From an uncultured Collinsella sp. (GTDB taxonomy: Bacteria > Actinomycetota > Coriobacteriia > Coriobacteriales > Coriobacteriaceae): a DNA stretch of 25,939 bases. The position numbers and the translations under genes were made by a program. The DNA lies in NCBI GenBank assembly GCA_902478945.1, contig CABSMX010000018.1, positions 1 to 25,939 of the forward strand, written 5' to 3'. Shown here piece after piece: positions 21,784 to 25,939 of the stretch. Position 1 is the first letter of the stretch, and every line of letters starts with the position of its first letter. The notes beneath the pieces were generated by a model, which was given only the letters and a program-made list of their open reading frames with translations, ran no database searches and had not been told where the DNA came from.

Positions 21784-22827
21784 ATGGCGCTTTCTGAATA
21801 TAGTACGCGGCTGCTGGGTGCCTATGCCGAGCAGCCGTTCCTTATGGCTCCCATGGCTGGCGTGACCGACCCCGCCTACCGTATCATGTGCCGCCGCCGC
21901 GGTGCCCATCTTGCCTACAGCGAGATGGTGAGCGTGGCGGGTCTTGCCTATGCCAGCAATAAGACGTGGCGTCTGGTGCTGCCTGCCGATGAGGAGCAGC
22001 AGATCTGCGTGCAGCTCTTTGGCTCCAAGCCCGAACAGTTTGCGAGTGCCGTCGCTGCCGTCGAGGAACGCGTGGGCGATCGCCTGTCGCTGATCGACAT
22101 CAACATGGCCTGCCCGGCTCGCAAGGTCGTCACCAAGGGCGAGGGCTCGGCGCTTATGCGTACGCCCGAGCTGGCCGAGCAGATCGTCGAGGCGGCGGTC
22201 GGCGCGGCGCACGTGCCCGTGACCGTCAAGATTCGCAAAGGCTTTTATGCCGAGGATCGCAATGCCGCGACGTTTGCCCAGATGCTCGAGGGGGCAGGGG
22301 CCGCTGCGGTGGCGGTACATGGTCGCTGTGCCACGCAGCTCTATACGGGCCAGGCCGATTGGTCGGTCGTCGATGAGGTGGCCGACGCCGTCGAGATTCC
22401 CGTTATCGGTTCGGGCGATGTTTTCTCGGCCGAGGATGCCGCGGAGCATCTGCAAAGCTCGGGTGCCAGCGCGGTGTTCATCGCGCGCGGTATCTATGGT
22501 AACCCCTGGGTGTTCGGCGATGCCCGCGCCCTTGCGCTCGATGGCACGCCGGTACCGGTGCGTAGCTCGGTCGAGCGACTGGGCGCCCTGCGCGAGCACC
22601 TGACGCTCACGCACGAGCTGTTGCCGCTCATGTCGCGTGCCCGTACGTACGCGAGTTGGTATTTAAAGGGCATGCCCCATGCTGCGGCCTGGCGCGCCCA
22701 GGTGGTGCGCTGCTCCACGTACGAGGAGTTCATGGCATTGGTCGATGATATCGAGCGCGATGTGGTGGCCTGCGAGGCCGCACTTGCCGCCGGCGAGTCG
22801 GTGCCCGCGCATCCGCTGGAGGCCTAA
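21784..22827 (+). CDS. dusB: tRNA-dihydrouridine synthase
   Basis: A 347-residue FMN-dependent enzyme that reduces specific uridines in tRNA. The FMN-binding start is FLMAPMAGVTDPAYR. The catalytic cysteine is Cys110 in INMACPARKVV, followed by GSALMRTPEL, VTVKIRKGF, AVHGRCATQLYTG, IGSGDVFSAEDA and IARGIYGNPWVF (FMN phosphate site). A C-terminal helical tRNA-binding domain is present (HELLPLMSRARTYASWYLKGMP). The DusB subfamily is chosen from overall similarity and could be another bacterial Dus. It starts 5 bases after lepA with a weak ribosome-binding site and is followed by hemW after 2 bases. Confidence 0.93.
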   Translation: MALSEYSTRLLGAYAEQPFLMAPMAGVTDPAYRIMCRRRGAHLAYSEMVSVAGLAYASNKTWRLVLPADEEQQICVQLFGSKPEQFASAVAAVEERVGDRLSLIDINMACPARKVVTKGEGSALMRTPELAEQIVEAAVGAAHVPVTVKIRKGFYAEDRNAATFAQMLEGAGAAAVAVHGRCATQLYTGQADWSVVDEVADAVEIPVIGSGDVFSAEDAAEHLQSSGASAVFIARGIYGNPWVFGDARALALDGTPVPVRSSVERLGALREHLTLTHELLPLMSRARTYASWYLKGMPHAAAWRAQVVRCSTYEEFMALVDDIERDVVACEAALAAGESVPAHPLEA

Positions 22828-22829
22828 GG

Positions 22830-24062
22830 GTGGCCGTTACCGCGCTGTACATGCACGTGCCGTTTTGCGCCCAAAAGTGCCGGTACTGTGACTTTGACTC
22901 GCGCAGTTTTGCTCCGTGCGACCTGAGCGCTGCGCTCGATGCCTATTTTGAGCAGTTGTATGCGCGCCTTGATGCCTTTGGAGACGTCGGGGCGCTTGCG
23001 CAGATCCGTACCGTCTATGTTGGCGGCGGCACGCCGTCGCTGGCGGGGGAGCGCCTGGTAGAACTTGCCCGACGTATCTCTGCGTGGTGCAAGCCCGTTG
23101 AGTTTACCTGCGAGGCCAATCCTGAGTCGCTGACCGCCGAGCTTACCGCTGCGCTTGCCAAGGTTGGTGTCACACGCGTCTCTCTGGGCGTGCAAACGCT
23201 CGATAACGCCGAACTGACCGCCATCGGTCGCATTCACGATGCCGATCGGGCGCTCGCTGCCATCACGATGGTTAAGGACGCAGGGCTCGATGTGTCCTGC
23301 GACCTGATGTGTGGCCTTCCCGGGCAGACCGCCGTAAGCTGGCAGCGCACGCTCGATGGCGTGTTGGCGGCGGCGCCGCATCACGTATCGGTGTACCCGC
23401 TCACGCTTGAGGAGGGCACGCCGCTCTACCGCATGGCGTGTCGCGACGAGTCGCTCGAGCCCGACGAGGATTTTCAGGCTGCATGCATGGATGCGGCGCG
23501 CGAGCGCCTGGGTGCGGCCGGCTATCACCCGTATGAGGTGGCAAGCTACGCGCTCGACGGCCATGAGTGTGCCCACAACATTGCCTATTGGACCGGACAG
23601 GGCTATCTGGGCTTGGGTCGCTCTGCCGCCGGTATGCTCGACGCCGAGGATTTCGATCGCCTGGCCGGGCTGTTTCCCGACGTGCCCGCTCGCGGCGATG
23701 CATATCGCGTGCGCTTGGTGCAACGCGACGATGCCGCGACGACGTTTGATGCCGAGTATCTGTCGCAGCGCGAGGCTGCGGCCGAGGATTTGATGCTTGC
23801 CTGCCGCATGACGCGTGGCATTGGGCCCGACCTGTTGGTTCGCTCGGCTAGCTTAGTTCCCGTGGACGAGCTGGCGGCGGCCTGTGACCGTGCGCTCGTG
23901 TTGGGCCTTGCCACCTGGGTGCCCGATGATATCGAGGGGCATACGGGGCGCGTCACCTCGAAAGACGTTGTCGCAGGTCGTGCCCACGCTCGTTTAGCGC
24001 CCACCCACTTGGGCTGGCTCGATGGAAATGTGCTGTTCGAGCTGTTTTGGGGTCTAGCCTAG
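22830..24062 (+). CDS. hemW: Radical SAM protein HemW (heme chaperone)
   Basis: A 410-residue HemW, formerly annotated as oxygen-independent coproporphyrinogen oxidase-like. The radical SAM [4Fe-4S] motif is CAQKCRYC (Cys13, Cys17 and Cys20), with GGGTPS and EANPES for SAM binding. The HNIAYW motif in the C-terminal part is specific to HemW, which binds heme and delivers it to respiratory proteins. Whether this anaerobe uses heme cannot be told from the window. The GTG at 22830 is preceded by GGAGGCCTAAGG. In many bacteria hrcA follows hemW, but here the next gene is a DnaJ-like one. Confidence 0.93.
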   Translation: MAVTALYMHVPFCAQKCRYCDFDSRSFAPCDLSAALDAYFEQLYARLDAFGDVGALAQIRTVYVGGGTPSLAGERLVELARRISAWCKPVEFTCEANPESLTAELTAALAKVGVTRVSLGVQTLDNAELTAIGRIHDADRALAAITMVKDAGLDVSCDLMCGLPGQTAVSWQRTLDGVLAAAPHHVSVYPLTLEEGTPLYRMACRDESLEPDEDFQAACMDAARERLGAAGYHPYEVASYALDGHECAHNIAYWTGQGYLGLGRSAAGMLDAEDFDRLAGLFPDVPARGDAYRVRLVQRDDAATTFDAEYLSQREAAAEDLMLACRMTRGIGPDLLVRSASLVPVDELAAACDRALVLGLATWVPDDIEGHTGRVTSKDVVAGRAHARLAPTHLGWLDGNVLFELFWGLA

Positions 24063-24063
24063 G

Positions 24064-24078
24064 CCGCTCGGGTAGAAT
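24064..24078 (+). promoter_or_regulatory. Candidate promoter of the DnaJ-like gene
   Basis: CCGCTCGGGTA (24064-24074), identical to the 11-mer before lepA, leads into the -10 candidate TAGAAT (24073-24078), placing transcription start near 24085. No CIRCE palindrome (HrcA operator) or HAIR element (HspR operator) is seen. Confidence 0.5.
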
Positions 24079-24120
24079 TACCGCAATATATACGCTGCTG
24101 TGAGCAGGAGGTTGCCGCGC

Positions 24121-25224
24121 ATGGCGACGATGAATGAAAAAGATTACTACGAGATTTTGGGTGTCTCCAAGGACGCCACCTCGCGTGATATACAGAAGGC
24201 CTTCCAGCAAAAGGCACGCAAGCTCCATCCGGACGTCAACAAAGAACCTGATGCTGAGGAAAAGTTCAAAGAGGTTTCCGAGGCCTACGCCGTGCTTTCG
24301 GACGAGCAGAAGCGTGCGCGCTATGACGCTATGCGCTCGGGCAATCCCTTCGCCGGTGCTCCTACGGCCTCGCCCTACGGCGGCGGCTACGCCGGCAACG
24401 CGGGCTATGGCAATCCCTTTGAGGGCGGCTTTCCCTTTGGTGGCGCCTGGGGCCAGCAGCGTCGAGGCCAGGCTGCCTATAATCCCGAGAACGGCGCCAA
24501 CGTGGTCGTCGATATTAAGCTCGACGCCAAGGAGGCCAAGGGCGGTGCCCGCAAGACCGTCCGCTATACGCGCTTCGATACCTGTGGCCACTGTGGCGGC
24601 TCGGGTTCTGTTTCGTCCGAGCATGCACATACCTGTCCGAGCTGCGGCGGTCGCGGGCACATCGACGTCGACCTGTCCTTCCTGTTCGGTGCCGGCACGT
24701 TCCAGTCGGTCTGCCCCGAGTGCGGCGGTTCCGGTAAGGTCGTTGCCGACCCCTGTCCCGATTGCGGCGGCAGCGGGCGTGTCCGTGTGACCTCCGAGCA
24801 GACGATTGAGTTTCCTGCCGGCACGCACGACGGCGACGAGGTCCGCATTGGCGGCATGGGTCACGCCGGCACCAACGGTGCCTCGGGTGGCGATCTGGTC
24901 GGCCGCGCCCATGTTGAGGCCGAGCGCCTGGAAGGCAAGGCCCGTACCGGTTTTTACCTGATGGGCATTGTGGCGCCTTTTTTGGTGCTGTCGGCCATCT
25001 CGGGTGTGTTCTCGGCCTTTGCCGTGATGTGCTTTATTCCGTTTGCCATGGGCCTGTTTATGGTGGTCTCGGACGGCGTGCTGCACCGCAGCTTGCTGTG
25101 GTGGAAGCGCGGCGCAATGCAGTTTGCCAACGGTTTCGCCAACGGATTTATGTTTGCGCTCGTGTCGGTTTGGTTTGCGAGCTGCTCGCAGCGTGCCATG
25201 CTTTCGCCTTATGGAATGCAATAA
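24121..25224 (+). CDS. DnaJ-like co-chaperone with C-terminal membrane anchor
   Basis: A 367-residue protein. The J domain (about 7-70) has the HPD motif (36-38) needed to stimulate DnaK ATPase. A Gly/Phe/Tyr-rich linker (73-120) follows, then a full zinc-binding region with four CxxCxGxG repeats (Cys155/158, 172/175, 198/201 and 212/215) set within part of substrate-binding domain I (VVDIKLDAKEAKGG, and up to SGGDLVGRAHVE at about 266). The second substrate-binding domain and dimerisation part of DnaJ are absent. In their place are about 95 residues with likely membrane segments at 278-297, 299-317 and 336-355. The ATG at 24121 lies 9 bases after AGGAGG; a GTG at 24100 precedes that sequence and is rejected. 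It probably recruits DnaK at the membrane. Client and topology are unknown. Confidence 0.85.
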   Translation: MATMNEKDYYEILGVSKDATSRDIQKAFQQKARKLHPDVNKEPDAEEKFKEVSEAYAVLSDEQKRARYDAMRSGNPFAGAPTASPYGGGYAGNAGYGNPFEGGFPFGGAWGQQRRGQAAYNPENGANVVVDIKLDAKEAKGGARKTVRYTRFDTCGHCGGSGSVSSEHAHTCPSCGGRGHIDVDLSFLFGAGTFQSVCPECGGSGKVVADPCPDCGGSGRVRVTSEQTIEFPAGTHDGDEVRIGGMGHAGTNGASGGDLVGRAHVEAERLEGKARTGFYLMGIVAPFLVLSAISGVFSAFAVMCFIPFAMGLFMVVSDGVLHRSLLWWKRGAMQFANGFANGFMFALVSVWFASCSQRAMLSPYGMQ

Positions 25225-25305
25225 CATCTAGCCCTCTGTTTGCGGCCGGCCCAGCTTGGGTATAGGACGCACTGTGACAATAATGAAAGTCGGAAGGATT
25301 AGGTC

Positions 25306-25920
25306 GTGTCGGAAAATAGGGATTACTACGAGGTGCTTGGCGTCGACAGGGATGCCGACGCGCGGACGATTAAGCGCGCGTTTCTAAAGAAGGCCCGTAC
25401 CGTACACCCGGACGTTTCGGACGACCCCGAGGCTGAGGCCAAGTTCAAGGAGCTCAACGAGGCATATTCCGTTCTTTCCGATGAGCAGAAGCGTGCTAAC
25501 TACGACCGTTACGGCACTGCCGACGGCCCTGGTGGTTCGGGCTACGTCGACATTAACGATATCTTTGGCGGCATGGGCATGGACGACCTCTTCTCGTCGT
25601 TCTTTGGCGGCGGTGCCGGCGGTGGCGCCCGAAATCGCCGTGAGCGTCGTCGCGGCCGCGATATGGCCATCTCCCTTTCGGTGACCCTTGAGGAGGCGGC
25701 ACTCGGCTGCAAAAAGACGATCAGCTATGACCGCCTTGCCCCCTGCGAGGATTGCAACGGCACCGGTAGAGCCGAGGGTGCACAGGAAAAGCAGTGCAGC
25801 CGCTGCCACGGCACGGGCTATGTCACGACGGTCCAGCGCTCGTTCCTGGGCCAGGTTCAGTCCTCTTCGCCTTGCCCTGACTGCCACGGCGAGGGCACGG
25901 TTATCGACCATCCCTGCGAG
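25306..25920 (+). CDS. dnaJ: Chaperone DnaJ, 3'-truncated
   Basis: The first 205 residues of a conventional type I DnaJ, the DnaK co-chaperone. The J domain (about 5-70) has HPD at 34-36. A Gly/Phe/Asp-rich linker (71-115) contains DIFGGMGMDDLFSSFF. Substrate-binding domain I begins at MAISLSVTLEEAALG, with zinc motifs CEDCNGTG (147), CSRCHGTG (164) and CPDCHGEG (190) and the first cysteine of the fourth (Cys204). The sequence then runs into adapter at 25921, so the apparent residues after Glu205 (L-S-L-I-H) are false. The GTG at 25306 has GGAAGGA 8-14 bases upstream. It lies 81 bases after the DnaJ-like gene, and the two are probably co-transcribed. Confidence 0.95.
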
Positions 25921-25939
25921 CTGTCTCTTATACACATCT
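25921..25939. other. Tn5/Nextera mosaic-end adapter (complete, reverse complement)
   Basis: CTGTCTCTTATACACATCT is the exact 19-bp Tn5 mosaic end in reverse complement. It interrupts dnaJ in its zinc-finger region. Read on the opposite strand it gives the well-known artefact peptide start MYKRQ. It should be trimmed. Confidence 0.97.

Noticed and set aside
24121..25224. The DnaJ-like gene as a pseudogene or frameshifted dnaJ.
   Set aside because: The frame is open to the end, the J and zinc motifs are intact and the tail is coherently hydrophobic. A sequencing frameshift would more likely give a polar Arg/Ser-rich tail in this GC-rich DNA.
25384..25935. A 183-residue minus-strand ORF beginning MYKRQ.
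   Set aside because: Its first residues come from the Tn5 adapter and the rest is antisense to dnaJ.
1..25939. A hidden defence, toxin-antitoxin or prophage island.
   Set aside because: Apart from the RAYT element and the APH-like kinase, every gene is a recognised housekeeping or competence gene in a common order; no restriction, toxin, integrase or phage structural motif was seen on either strand.

Overview
The window looks like chromosomal DNA from a strictly anaerobic, high-GC actinobacterium of the class Coriobacteriia, most likely Collinsella or a close relative. This is an inference from gene order and protein style, not a database result. The clues are the actinobacterial order pyrF–mihF–gmk–rpoZ, the NAD-linked class 1B dihydroorotate dehydrogenase (pyrK+pyrD), a fermentative bifunctional AdhE, and many GTG starts. 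Both physical ends carry Tn5/Nextera mosaic-end adapter: bases 1-11 are its tail and 25921-25939 are the complete 19-mer in reverse complement. These bases are library artefact, and the two end genes (proS and dnaJ) are cut there.

Layout. (1) 12-1607: 3' part of proS with its terminator. (2) 1781-5282, minus strand: adhE followed by an APH-type kinase gene, with a regulatory region upstream of adhE. (3) 5436-6485: a compact mobile element, consisting of a REP-associated tyrosine transposase (RAYT/Y1-HUH) gene between two near-identical 52-bp inverted repeats, each with a nested hairpin and paired GGGACAGAC boxes. (4) 6490-6837, minus strand: rpmB with promoter and terminator. (5) 7069-12553: the pyrimidine operon pyrR-pyrB-pyrC-pyrK-pyrD-pyrF behind a structured leader that looks like an attenuator. 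pyrE and carAB are not here. (6) 12794-15248: mihF-gmk-rpoZ-thiI, tightly packed. (7) 15419-19470: comEA-comEC (DNA uptake) and holA (clamp-loader delta). (8) 19523-24062: rpsT with a possible attenuator leader, lepA (apparently leaderless), dusB and hemW. (9) 24073-25920: a DnaJ-like protein whose C-terminal half is replaced by membrane segments, followed by the start of a conventional dnaJ. No hrcA lies between hemW and dnaJ.

Most of the window is ordinary housekeeping DNA. The points that stand out are the RAYT element with its paired 52-bp ends, the membrane-anchored DnaJ variant beside a normal DnaJ, several leader RNAs with competing folds (pyrR, rpsT and the pyrF-mihF gap), the apparently leaderless lepA, and the adapter contamination at both ends.
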